DNA from: Bacteroidota bacterium
Lineage (GTDB): Bacteria > Bacteroidota > Bacteroidia > Bacteroidales > Prolixibacteraceae
Length of the DNA: 7,955 bases
Reading direction: 5' to 3'
Assembly: GCA_030691295.1 (NCBI GenBank)
Contig: JAUYEQ010000009.1
Location: 1-7,955, forward strand
The translations under genes and the position numbers were made by a program. This document shows, piece after piece, positions 1 through 6,401 of this stretch. The first letter of the stretch is position 1. Every line of letters starts with the position of its first letter. The notes beneath the pieces are model-generated. The model was not told the DNA's origin. It saw nothing but the letters and a program-made list of their open reading frames with translations, and made no database searches.

Positions 1-132
1 GGAAATCATATCCTCTCACGGCGTATTGATTTTAGCCGGGATGATATTGCTGTGAAACCTGCAAGAAATTGTTTGATTCCGGATTTCCGCATCTGGTGGA
101 ATTCACGGAGTTGGGAAAAAGGAATTGTATGA
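1..132 (+). pseudogene. Unassigned C-terminal protein fragment, partial at window edge, probably decayed
   Basis: This frame is open from the window edge for 43 codons and stops with TGA at 130-132. The peptide looks like real protein (…KPARNCLIPDFRIWWNSR…) but I do not recognise its family. Protein-like sequence seems to continue after the stop in shifting frames: YEIEK in the next frame from about 128, then SKAKPAKFSEKEKLD back in the first frame at about 142-183, ending at another stop. That pattern suggests several small indels in a decaying gene. It does not match the N-terminal part of the GH105 family, so it may be the tail of a different gene joined to the GH105 remnant by a deletion. 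No function is proposed. A simple alternative is that only the first 43 codons are real and the gene ends normally here. Confidence 0.35.
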
Positions 133-564
133 GATAGAAAAATGTCCAAAGCCAAACCGGCAAAGTTCAGTGAAAAAGAAAAGTTGGATTAATCACAGAT
201 ACCGGTTTGAGTCTTTATTCAAGGCGTTTGTTGGCCGTTTGGCCAAATTGCAGGATAAGGGTGTATATTGGCATGCCAGTTTGCTCGACCCTGATTCATA
301 TCCCAATTCTAAAACCAGCAGTGCAGGCTTTTATGCAATCTGGTGGGGTATTAATAATGGTCTCCTGACTGAAAAAGAGTATAAAATTTATGCAACAAAA
401 GGGTGGGAAGCCATGGTAAAAGAGGTTCACCAGAATGGTATGCTGGGCAGGGTACAACCCGTTGGGGCAGATCCTCAAAAGTTACCAAAGATATGACCGA
501 GGTATATGGTGCAGGGGCAATGATGCTTCTAGGTATGGAGATAATAAAGTATCTTGACCATTAG
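125..564 (+). pseudogene. Degraded GH105 unsaturated rhamnogalacturonyl hydrolase, C-terminal remnant with frameshift
   Basis: Family GH105 (YteR/YesR type) enzymes remove the unsaturated galacturonyl residue from rhamnogalacturonan-I oligosaccharides left by pectin lyases. From about 197 the sequence gives a typical GH105 C-terminus: ESLFKAF, YWHASLLDPDSYPN, a SSAGF segment, WWGINNGLL, KGWEAMV, LGRVQPVGADPQK. The frame then breaks: the open frame ends in TGA at 494-496, while the expected family ending VTKDMTEVYGAGAMMLLG continues in another frame from 481 to a TAG at 562-564. Restoring one A in the A-run at 476-479 would rejoin the frames. The first two thirds of the roughly 350-400 residue family, including the catalytic region, are missing. 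The open reading frame from 125 would need a TTG start and has an unrelated N-terminus, so I treat it as non-functional. Its presence beside a galactanase pair fits a former rhamnogalacturonan-I locus. Confidence 0.8.
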
Positions 565-616
565 AAAAAGTTAGTATAATCCAGTACTCAAATAGTTAAT
601 CGGAAATTTAGTTTTA

Positions 617-652
617 CCCCTTTGCCTTTGCTGGCAAGGGGTTTTTCTTTTT
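617..652 (+). terminator. Intrinsic terminator after the GH105 remnant
   Basis: The stem is CCCCTTTGCC (617-626) against GGCAAGGGG (633-641), with one bulged T and a 6-nt loop, followed by a T-rich tract (TTTTTCTTTTT, 642-652). The strong GC stem plus U-tract is a textbook rho-independent terminator on the plus strand. It separates the decayed region from the galactanase genes, so the GH53 gene needs its own promoter downstream of 652. Confidence 0.85.
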
Positions 653-827
653 AAATCAAACCACCATGCGACAAGAATCCAATCCTTTATATCATTCATT
701 ATCTAATGTTTATAAAATTGTTGTAATTATTTAGCCTGCCAAATGGGTTTGACCCGACAGCGTTTGAAAAAACTTGTCAGTATTTAACTGCGGTAAATAA
801 TTTGCCGTCATACGATTATATGCGATA

Positions 828-837
828 TTCGTACGAA
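828..837. promoter_or_regulatory. Perfect 10-bp palindrome just upstream of the GH53 gene
   Basis: TTCGTACGAA lies 15 nt before the GH53 start codon. A perfect palindrome in an upstream region can be an operator half-site pair, but it could also be chance. It also lies within an open frame that stops at 847-849. No convincing TTTG/TAnnTTTG promoter was found for the GH53 gene between 653 and 852; the nearest partial match is ATAATTTG at 797-804. Confidence 0.25.
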
Positions 838-852
838 ATTCTGAATTAATTT

Positions 853-1905
853 ATGATGAAAACTTTAACAACCATAAATCTATTTTTCTGCCTTTCGGTA
901 TTGCTCCTGACCGGATGCAGCAAAGAATCCACCTCACAAAATCCTCCTGCCAATGATTTCGCCAAAGGGGCCGATATTAGCTGGCTGCCGCAAATGGAAG
1001 CCACCGGATATAAATTTTACAGCGACAACGGGACTGAGGAAGACTGTTTCAAAATTCTGAAAGACCACGGAATTAACTCCATCAGGTTACGAACCTTTGT
1101 AAATCCGTCAGACGACAAGGCCAGCGGACATTGCAGCAAGGATGAAACGGTTGCGATGGCTGTTCGGGCGCAAAAATGGGGAATGAAGGTGATGATTAAC
1201 TTCCATTACAGCGATACCTGGGCCGATCCGGGCCATCAAAGAAAGCCAAAAGCATGGGAAGGTCACGACTTTCCGACATTGTTGAACGACCTTTACGATT
1301 ATACTTTTGACGTGATGACTGCCCTTAAAACTGCCGGAGTTGCTCCCGAATGGGTTCAGGTTGGCAACGAAATTCCCGGAGGAATGCTTTATCCGGAAGG
1401 AAGCACCTCGAACTGGCCGCAACTGGTGCAGCTCATCAACAAAGGATACGACGCCGTTAAAGCCGTTAGTCCTGATTCAAAAGTCATTCTGCATGTCGAT
1501 CAGGGAAATAACAATGGACGTTTCAGGTGGTGGTTTGATGCTGCTAAAGCGAACGGGGCGAAATACGATGTAATTGGCTTGTCGTATTATCCTTACTGGC
1601 TCGAAGGAAAACCGGATTATACCTTGTCGATTGACGATTTGGGAGCTAATTTGAAAGACATGGCTTCGCGCTACGGAAAAGAAGTGATGGTGGTTGAAGT
1701 GGGCGGAGAGGACAATAAAGTGCAGAACACCTACGATATGCTGGTTGCAGTTCTGAAAAAAGTAAAGGAAGTACCTGAAAGTAAAGGGACAGGTGTATTT
1801 TACTGGGAACCGCAGGGAGCCAGAAGCTGGAGCCATTATGCGCTGAGCGCCTGGGGCAACGATGGAAAACCAACAAAGGCTATGGATGCGTTTTTGGAAG
1901 AATAA
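853..1905 (+). CDS. Arabinogalactan endo-beta-1,4-galactanase, GH53 lipoprotein
   Basis: The predicted role is to cut internal beta-1,4-galactosyl bonds in pectic galactan (rhamnogalacturonan-I side chains), releasing galacto-oligosaccharides. The 350-residue product starts with a lipoprotein signal (hydrophobic stretch, lipobox LTGC with Cys22), so it should be anchored in the outer membrane or face the periplasm. The rest is a single GH53 TIM barrel without extra modules. Visible family motifs are GADISW (39-44), NSIRLRTFVNP (75-85), HYSDTWADPGHQ (118-129), WVQVGNE with the acid/base Glu173, GLSYYPYW (242-249), MVVEVGG with the nucleophile Glu282, and FYWEPQGARSW (316-326). All key residues are present and the length is normal. 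Two adjacent ATG codons (853 and 856) are possible starts. The GH2 gene follows 66 nt downstream, an arrangement known from Bacteroides galactan loci. No SusC/SusD genes lie upstream within the window. Confidence 0.95.
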   Translation: MMKTLTTINLFFCLSVLLLTGCSKESTSQNPPANDFAKGADISWLPQMEATGYKFYSDNGTEEDCFKILKDHGINSIRLRTFVNPSDDKASGHCSKDETVAMAVRAQKWGMKVMINFHYSDTWADPGHQRKPKAWEGHDFPTLLNDLYDYTFDVMTALKTAGVAPEWVQVGNEIPGGMLYPEGSTSNWPQLVQLINKGYDAVKAVSPDSKVILHVDQGNNNGRFRWWFDAAKANGAKYDVIGLSYYPYWLEGKPDYTLSIDDLGANLKDMASRYGKEVMVVEVGGEDNKVQNTYDMLVAVLKKVKEVPESKGTGVFYWEPQGARSWSHYALSAWGNDGKPTKAMDAFLEE

Positions 1906-1918
1906 ACCCCGAAGGGGT
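1906..1918 (+). repeat. Small GC hairpin between the GH53 and GH2 genes
   Basis: ACCCC-GAA-GGGGT directly follows the GH53 stop codon: a 5-bp stem with a 3-nt loop and no T-tract. It is therefore unlikely to stop transcription, and it could act as an mRNA processing or stability element within the two-gene transcript. Confidence 0.4.
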
Positions 1919-1971
1919 GACATTCCAGAACGAAATGAATCAATAAAAGAAAACCTGTAAAAATCAAATAA

Positions 1972-4335
1972 ATGACCCTTCTAAAAACACTGTTCTATAT
2001 TGGACTTACAATTATCTTGTTCTCATGCAGCACCTCCGCTCCCATCCTTTTTCCAACCGAATCCGGAAATTTTAACTCCGGATGGGAATTCGTAAAAGAC
2101 CCTACTGACAGTATTTCATCCGCACTTTTTGTGAAAGATGTGAAGGAATCTGTCTGGCAAAAAGTAAGTTTACCGCATACTGCCAATATTGAACCGGTTG
2201 ATTCGCCTGAAAAACAATGGCAGGGAATCGCCCGCTACCGCAAGTTTTTTACGGTTCCGAAACAATTTGAAGAAAAATCGGTATCGTTACATTTTGGGGC
2301 AGCCATGCAGGTCGCCAAAGTTTACCTCAACGGCGAATTCGTTCAAACTCACACAGGTGGCTATTTGCCATTTCAGGTAAAACTGGATCGAAAAGTGAAG
2401 TTTGGCGAGGAAAACTGCATTCTGGTCGAATTGGACAATCAGGATAATCCTGTAATTCCTCCCGGCAAACCGCTGGCAACACTCGATTTCAATTATTACA
2501 GCGGCATTTATCGCAATGTTACCATCGAGGTAAAAGACAAGCTGCATATTTCTGATCCGATTACTGCCAACCGCGTTGCCGGAGGTGGTTTGATGGTGAC
2601 TTACAGCGATGTTTCCGCACAAACGGCCAATATTAATGTGCAGGTTGATGTTGAAAACGAATACGAAAACGCAAAAACGACTTCATTGCAAATCAGCCTG
2701 AATGATGCATCGGGCAAGACAGTTCTCTCAGAAAACGTGGCTTCAGAAACGATTCCGGCTTCCGGATTTTTTCAGTTCAAAAAACAATTAGCGGTTCAAA
2801 ACCCTCAATTGTGGTCGCCCGATAGCCCCAACCTTTACCTCCTGAAGGTAAAAGTAATCAGCGATGAATTGGCTGTTGATTCATTGTCGGAACAAATTGG
2901 CATCAGAACTTTCTCGTTTTCGGCAAAAGATGGTTTCGTGCTGAACGGACAGAAACTGCAACTTCGTGGAACGAATCGTCATCAGGAATATCCATACCTC
3001 GGGAACGCTGTTTCCGACAATGCGCAATACCGCGACGCTTATAAAATTAAACAGGCCGGCTTCAATTTCGTGCGAAGTTCGCATTATCCGCAATCACCGG
3101 CATTTCTGGCAGCCTGCGACGAACTTGGAATTCTGGTGATGGACGCTATTCCCGGCTGGCAGTTTGTGGGCGACGAAGAATTTCAGGACCATTGCATTCA
3201 CGACACCCGCGAAATGGTTCGCCGCGACCGTAACCATCCGAGCATCATTTTGTGGGAAGCTTCGCTCAACGAATCGGGGATGACGAAATCATTTATGGAA
3301 CGCGCGCATCAGGCGGTTCACGAAGAATTGCCGGTTGCCGATGTCTATACCTGTGGTTGGATCGACGATGTGTATGATGTTTTTATTCCGGCGCGACAAC
3401 ATGCCAAACCACCGCACTACTGGAACAAATATGCCAAGGACAAACCCGTCCTGATTGCAGAATACGGAGATTGGGAATATTATGCGCAGAATGCCGGTTT
3501 TAACCAGACTGCTTACGGCGATCTGCAACAGGAAGAACGGAACTCCCGCCAGTTGCGCGGATTTGGGCAGAAACGACTGGCACAACAGGCGCTCAATTAC
3601 CAGGAATCGTACAATGATAATCTGAACGGTCCGGCTGTGGGCGATGCCAACTGGCTGATGTATGACTACAAACGTGGTTATGCGCCCGATATCGAATCAT
3701 CCGGAATCATGGATATTTTCAGGCTTCCGAAGTTCGCGTTTTACTTTTATGCCAGCCAGGCCGAAAAAGCTGAACCGATGATCTTTATTGCCAATTACTG
3801 GAACGACCCAACATTCAAAGACGTGAAAGTTTACAGCAATTGCGAAGAAGTAGAATTGTTTCTGAATGGGAAAATAATTGCCCGGAAGAAACCTGATCAG
3901 GATCGGAATTCAACCAATTTAAACCATCCTCCATTTACTTTTTCTGTTCCTGAATTTGTTGCCGGGAAACTGGAAGCCAAAGGATTTATTTCAGGAAAAG
4001 AAGTGGTAAAAACTGAAGTAAAAACACCTGCAGAACCTGCCAAAATTGTACTGAGTGTTGATTTAAGCGGCAAAGAACTTCAGGCCGGACAGAATGATGT
4101 AGTTTTCGTGTATGCGTCGGTTACCGATGCTGATGGAACCGTTATTCCGGATGACAATCGTGCAATCACTTTTACCGTTGAAGGCGATGCAGAGCTGGTT
4201 GGCGACAATCCAAGAAAAGCCGAAGCCGGCATTTCGACCATTTTGCTGATGGCCGGAAAAACTTCAGGAATTATAAAAGTAAAAGCCTCTGCCAAAGAAC
4301 TGGCTTCAGGAGAAATCATCGTAACTGTGCGTTAA
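1972..4335 (+). CDS. GH2 family beta-galactosidase, lipoprotein
   Basis: This probably removes terminal beta-linked galactose from the oligosaccharides made by the GH53 enzyme next to it. The 787-residue product has a lipoprotein signal (lipobox LFSC, Cys19). The order is: GH2 sugar-binding jelly roll (about 30-187, with GGYLPF at 129-134 and YSGIYRNV at 176-183), immunoglobulin-like domain (about 195-312), TIM barrel (about 315-600), a DUF4982-like domain (about 603-685, VYSNCEEVELFLNGK), and a C-terminal bacterial Ig/invasin-like domain (about 690-787). Barrel motifs include RGTNRHQEYP (332-341), RSSHYP (368-373), RRDRNHPSIILWEASLNES with acid/base Glu434, and IAEYGDW with nucleophile Glu497. 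The acid/base context ASLNE differs from the common SLGNE, so the exact sugar is less certain; beta-galactosidase rests mostly on the GH53 neighbour. The 66-nt gap to the GH53 gene suggests one operon, which ends at the inverted repeat at 4345-4392. Confidence 0.9.
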   Translation: MTLLKTLFYIGLTIILFSCSTSAPILFPTESGNFNSGWEFVKDPTDSISSALFVKDVKESVWQKVSLPHTANIEPVDSPEKQWQGIARYRKFFTVPKQFEEKSVSLHFGAAMQVAKVYLNGEFVQTHTGGYLPFQVKLDRKVKFGEENCILVELDNQDNPVIPPGKPLATLDFNYYSGIYRNVTIEVKDKLHISDPITANRVAGGGLMVTYSDVSAQTANINVQVDVENEYENAKTTSLQISLNDASGKTVLSENVASETIPASGFFQFKKQLAVQNPQLWSPDSPNLYLLKVKVISDELAVDSLSEQIGIRTFSFSAKDGFVLNGQKLQLRGTNRHQEYPYLGNAVSDNAQYRDAYKIKQAGFNFVRSSHYPQSPAFLAACDELGILVMDAIPGWQFVGDEEFQDHCIHDTREMVRRDRNHPSIILWEASLNESGMTKSFMERAHQAVHEELPVADVYTCGWIDDVYDVFIPARQHAKPPHYWNKYAKDKPVLIAEYGDWEYYAQNAGFNQTAYGDLQQEERNSRQLRGFGQKRLAQQALNYQESYNDNLNGPAVGDANWLMYDYKRGYAPDIESSGIMDIFRLPKFAFYFYASQAEKAEPMIFIANYWNDPTFKDVKVYSNCEEVELFLNGKIIARKKPDQDRNSTNLNHPPFTFSVPEFVAGKLEAKGFISGKEVVKTEVKTPAEPAKIVLSVDLSGKELQAGQNDVVFVYASVTDADGTVIPDDNRAITFTVEGDAELVGDNPRKAEAGISTILLMAGKTSGIIKVKASAKELASGEIIVTVR

Positions 4336-4344
4336 ATAAACAAA

Positions 4345-4392
4345 TTGCCACAAAGGAAAAAAGCGATTTCAAACTTTGAGCCTTTGTGGCAA
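4345..4392. terminator. Long inverted repeat, likely bidirectional terminator between convergent genes
   Basis: TTGCCACAAAGG (4345-4356) pairs perfectly with CCTTTGTGGCAA (4381-4392), a 12-bp stem with a 24-nt loop. The loop contains a smaller near-palindrome, TCAAACTTTGA (4369-4379). It lies between the GH2 stop (4335) and the nitroreductase stop (4402, minus strand), the place for a shared terminator. T-rich sequence follows on the plus strand (TTTTATTTTATTT) and on the minus strand (TTTGTTTATTT). The loop is longer than in a standard terminator, so it may belong to a dispersed intergenic repeat class; that is inference. Confidence 0.6.
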
Positions 4393-4401
4393 TGATGACT
4401 T

Positions 4402-4974
4402 TTATTTTATTTCGAGAATTATATCGTCCAGCGACCTTTTCGGAACGTGGTGAACCTGATTTTCGTCGCGCCAGTATTTGAAGTCACCATTTTTTATTTC
4501 GTCAAGAACAACTGTTTCTTTGGGTTTTCCGAGGGCCAAAACCTGAATTATTTCGAATTGTTCCGACAGATTCAAAAGTTCGCGGAGTTTGTTTCTGTTG
4601 ACCGAGTGAATAATGCAGCCGCCAAATCCGGCTTCAACAGCGCCCAGTAAAATACTTTGGGCTGCAATTCCATCGTCACAAAGGTAATTTCCTGAAATCA
4701 AGGTATCGTGCAGCATCACAATGTATGCCGACGGACGCTCTCCTTCATCAGGCCCGGGCCAGTACGAAAGATAGCCGGCCCATGCCAGCAATTCAAAAAT
4801 TTCAGCGTTGAGCGATTCATCAGTACTCACAATATATTTTAAAGCCTGTGCATTTCGGGCCGAAGCAGAACACCGTGCCAAATCAATCCAATCTATTAGC
4901 TGTTGTTTTTCAATACGTTCCGATTGATAGAATCGTCGATAGCTACGGTTTTTCAGAATAAGATCTTTTAGCAT
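4402..4974 (-). CDS. Nitroreductase family protein (FMN-dependent oxidoreductase)
   Basis: The predicted 190-residue protein belongs to the small nitroreductase-fold family: FMN-binding homodimers that reduce nitro compounds, quinones or other electrophiles with NAD(P)H. The physiological substrate cannot be read from the sequence. Typical features are the N-terminal FMN-phosphate motif KNRSYRRF (8-15), SASARNAQALKYIV (36-49), AWAGYL (64-69), the hydrophobic dimer helix DDGIAAQSILLGAVEAGFGG (100-119) and the C-terminal ALGKPKE (147-153). The ATG at 4972-4974 is preferred because family members start with M-L-K-D just before KNRS; an in-frame ATG 60 nt further upstream would add an unrelated leader. 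The gene converges with the GH2 gene and diverges from the GntR gene. A weak promoter candidate on the minus strand is GACATTTG (complement of 5008-5015) without a good -33 box. No functional link to its neighbours is evident. Confidence 0.85.
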   Translation of the reverse strand: MLKDLILKNRSYRRFYQSERIEKQQLIDWIDLARCSASARNAQALKYIVSTDESLNAEIFELLAWAGYLSYWPGPDEGERPSAYIVMLHDTLISGNYLCDDGIAAQSILLGAVEAGFGGCIIHSVNRNKLRELLNLSEQFEIIQVLALGKPKETVVLDEIKNGDFKYWRDENQVHHVPKRSLDDIILEIK

Positions 4975-5106
4975 GGCTTTGGGGTTTAAATTCAGGCTAA
5001 AAATAAACAAATGTCGTTTCTGAATGCAGAACAATAATGTATATTTTCTCTTTCAATCATTTTTACTCTTATAAAATCATCGTTGAATTGCAAAATGAAA
5101 AGATCA

Positions 5107-5150
5107 ACTTTCACCAGTCGAATTGAGACTGACCACTTTCAACTGAGACT
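5107..5150. promoter_or_regulatory. Cluster of short direct and inverted repeats upstream of the GntR promoter
   Basis: AATTGAGACT (5121-5130) and AACTGAGACT (5141-5150) match at 9 of 10 bases and are spaced exactly 20 bp apart, two helical turns. ACTTTCA occurs at 5107-5113 and again at 5135-5141. CAGTC (5115-5119) and GACTG (5127-5131) form an inverted repeat with a 7-nt spacer. The cluster ends 7 bp before the -7 box at 5158, so a bound protein would contact the upstream promoter region. The binding protein is unknown: an activator, or a second site for the GntR protein, are both possible. Confidence 0.4.
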
Positions 5151-5165
5151 TTTTTTGTATGTTTG
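5137..5165 (+). promoter_or_regulatory. Bacteroidota-type promoter of the GntR regulator gene
   Basis: The -7 box TATGTTTG (5158-5165) matches TAnnTTTG fully. A -33-like TTTC lies at 5137-5140 with a 17-nt spacer, slightly shorter and weaker than the usual TTTG. Transcription would start near 5170, giving a leader of about 30 nt before the ATG at 5201. The last G of the -7 box is also the first base of the shared 15-bp element. Confidence 0.6.
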
Positions 5166-5179
5166 CATACCAGAACAGA
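5165..5179. promoter_or_regulatory. Candidate GntR operator 1 (shared 15-bp element)
   Basis: GCATACCAGAACAGA occurs here and identically at 6262-6276. It directly abuts the -7 box and covers the expected transcription start, a position where a bound repressor would block RNA polymerase. GTATG (5157-5161) and CATAC (5166-5170) also form an inverted repeat across the -7 box here. This points to autoregulation of the GntR gene. The assignment to this regulator is inference from location. Confidence 0.6.
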
Positions 5180-5200
5180 CCACCTTTAAAATTTCACTGA

Positions 5201-6199
5201 ATGGAAAGTAAGTTTCATTTTGCAATTAATCCTCAATCAAATTTGTTGAAATTTCAGCAATTGATGGACTCGGTGAACGAAGCAATTAGCCGGAACCTGC
5301 TGCAGGTGGGTGACACATTGCCTTCGGTAAACCAGCTTTGCAAAGAAAGCTCACTGTCGCGCGATACGGTTTTTAAAGCTTATGCCGAATTGAAAAACCG
5401 CGGAGTGATTGAATCGGTTCCAAACCGTGGCTATTTTATTGCAAAAGCGGTTACCAAAGTGTTTCTGTTTCTGGATACTTTCAAGGCGTACAAAGAAGTT
5501 TTATACGGTTCTTTTCTGGATAATCTGCCCGATACAATTGCTATCGATCTGCATTTTCACCACTATAACATCGATGATTTCGAAAAAATCATCAATGAAA
5601 GTCTGGGTAAATACACCAAGTACATCATCATGAATTTCGATCATGAACGTGTACCCGAGATTACCCGGCAGATTCCAGCCAACAAATTGTTGGTAATCGA
5701 CTGGAACGTGCATGAACTGGAAGGCGCATCGTCAATATCTCAGGATTTCAGCCAATCGTTGTACGATTCGCTTGAAAGTGGGATCGAGCTTATTCGAAAA
5801 TACCAGAAATTCATATACCTGTATCCATCATTTACTTATCATCCAAAGGTTTCCATAAAGTATTTCGAAAAATTCTGTTCCGACTATAAGATCAATCATA
5901 AAACCTTGTACGATTTCAAAAAATTTGATCTTCAGAAAGGCGAGCTTTATTTATTGGTTAGCGACCGCACCCTGGCTAAATTTCTGGATCAGTGCGAACA
6001 GAAAAATCTTGTGCCTGGTCAAGATGTCGGGGTTATCTCGTACAACGAAACACCCATGAAAAAGTATGTAAAAGAAGGGATTACCGTTATTTCGACCGAC
6101 TTTGAACTGATGGGCAAAAAAATCGCTGAATTTGTAATTACCAAAGAAAAAACAAATGTGGTCATCCCCAGTAAACTGACCATCAGGAAATCTCTTTAA
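5201..6199 (+). CDS. GntR family transcriptional regulator with periplasmic-binding-protein-like sensor domain
   Basis: This is a cytoplasmic DNA-binding regulator that probably responds to a sugar or sugar phosphate in pentose metabolism. The 332-residue protein has an N-terminal GntR winged helix-turn-helix (about 15-82) with the typical VGDTLPSVNQLC, SSLSRDTVFKAYAEL and GVIESVPNRGYFI segments. A C-terminal domain (about 86-320) has the alternating strand/helix pattern of LacI-type ligand-binding domains, for example KVFLFLDTF, YIIMNFDH, LLVIDWN and DVGVISYNETPM. This is the AraR-like architecture, unlike the FadR- or HutC-type GntR sensor domains. The ATG at 5201 sits about 30 nt after the predicted transcription start, and the expected N-terminus follows it. 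xylB lies next downstream with its own promoter, and both promoters carry the same 15-bp element. No terminator is visible after the stop, so some read-through into xylB is possible. The ligand is unknown; xylose or xylulose is the simplest guess. Confidence 0.88.
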   Translation: MESKFHFAINPQSNLLKFQQLMDSVNEAISRNLLQVGDTLPSVNQLCKESSLSRDTVFKAYAELKNRGVIESVPNRGYFIAKAVTKVFLFLDTFKAYKEVLYGSFLDNLPDTIAIDLHFHHYNIDDFEKIINESLGKYTKYIIMNFDHERVPEITRQIPANKLLVIDWNVHELEGASSISQDFSQSLYDSLESGIELIRKYQKFIYLYPSFTYHPKVSIKYFEKFCSDYKINHKTLYDFKKFDLQKGELYLLVSDRTLAKFLDQCEQKNLVPGQDVGVISYNETPMKKYVKEGITVISTDFELMGKKIAEFVITKEKTNVVIPSKLTIRKSL

Positions 6200-6226
6200 T
6201 AGATGTTTTACAACAGTATTACTTAT

Positions 6227-6257
6227 TTTGAGAATGAAATAACATGACTTAGTTTTG
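6227..6257 (+). promoter_or_regulatory. Bacteroidota-type promoter of xylB
   Basis: The -33 box TTTG (6227-6230), a 19-nt spacer and the -7 box TAGTTTTG (6250-6257, TAnnTTTG) fit the Bacteroidota housekeeping promoter consensus fully. Transcription should start near 6263, within the shared 15-bp element. The promoter begins 28 nt after the GntR stop codon and leaves a leader of about 170 nt before the xylB ATG at 6434. Confidence 0.75.
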
Positions 6258-6261
6258 CCGG

Positions 6262-6276
6262 GCATACCAGAACAGA
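6262..6276. promoter_or_regulatory. Candidate GntR operator 2 (shared 15-bp element) at the xylB promoter
   Basis: GCATACCAGAACAGA is identical to 5165-5179 and starts 5 nt after the -7 box, covering the expected transcription start. Here it is flanked by GCCG (6257-6260) and CGGC (6278-6281). An exact 15-bp match at the same position relative to two promoters of adjacent, functionally related genes is unlikely to be chance. Confidence 0.65.
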
Positions 6277-6278
6277 AC

Positions 6279-6401
6279 GGCTTGACAAAAAAAGCCTCCC
6301 TTAATTCTTCCGAAGAAGGGGAAATCTGGATATTGAAAATTGGTTATTGGCTATTTGTACTTTTTTTAATATCCAATGTAGAATGACCAATATCCAATAA
6401 C
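6279..6401 (+). repeat. Structured xylB leader with hairpins and an intergenic inverted-repeat element
   Basis: Three elements follow one another. GGCTT (6279-6283) pairs with AAGCC (6292-6296). TTCTTCcGAAGAA (6305-6317) is a palindrome, and CCCTT (6298-6302) can pair with AAGGG (6316-6320). TGGATATTG (6327-6335) pairs with CAATATCCA (6388-6396), while GTTATTGG (6343-6350) pairs with CCAATAAC (6394-6401). The direct repeat AATATCCAAT occurs at 6368-6377 and 6389-6398, 21 bp apart. The last part resembles AT-rich intergenic repeats common in Bacteroidota. A regulatory role is possible but not shown, and I recognise no known riboswitch. Confidence 0.45.

Noticed and set aside
797..804. ATAATTTG as the -7 box of a GH53 promoter
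   Set aside because: It lacks the leading TA of TAnnTTTG and has no properly spaced TTTG -33 box (only CTTG at 773-776), so it was not called.
1906..1918. CCCC-GAA-GGGG hairpin as a terminator between GH53 and GH2
   Set aside because: The stem is short and there is no T-tract, so it is unlikely to end transcription.
1477..1923. Long antisense open frames across the GH53, GH2 and xylB genes
   Set aside because: They lie opposite strongly supported genes, show no family motifs and are explained by coding bias of the true strand.
4975..5034. Upstream in-frame ATG extending the nitroreductase gene by 20 residues
   Set aside because: The extra leader is not typical of the family, and the M-L-K-D start just before the FMN motif KNRS fits better.
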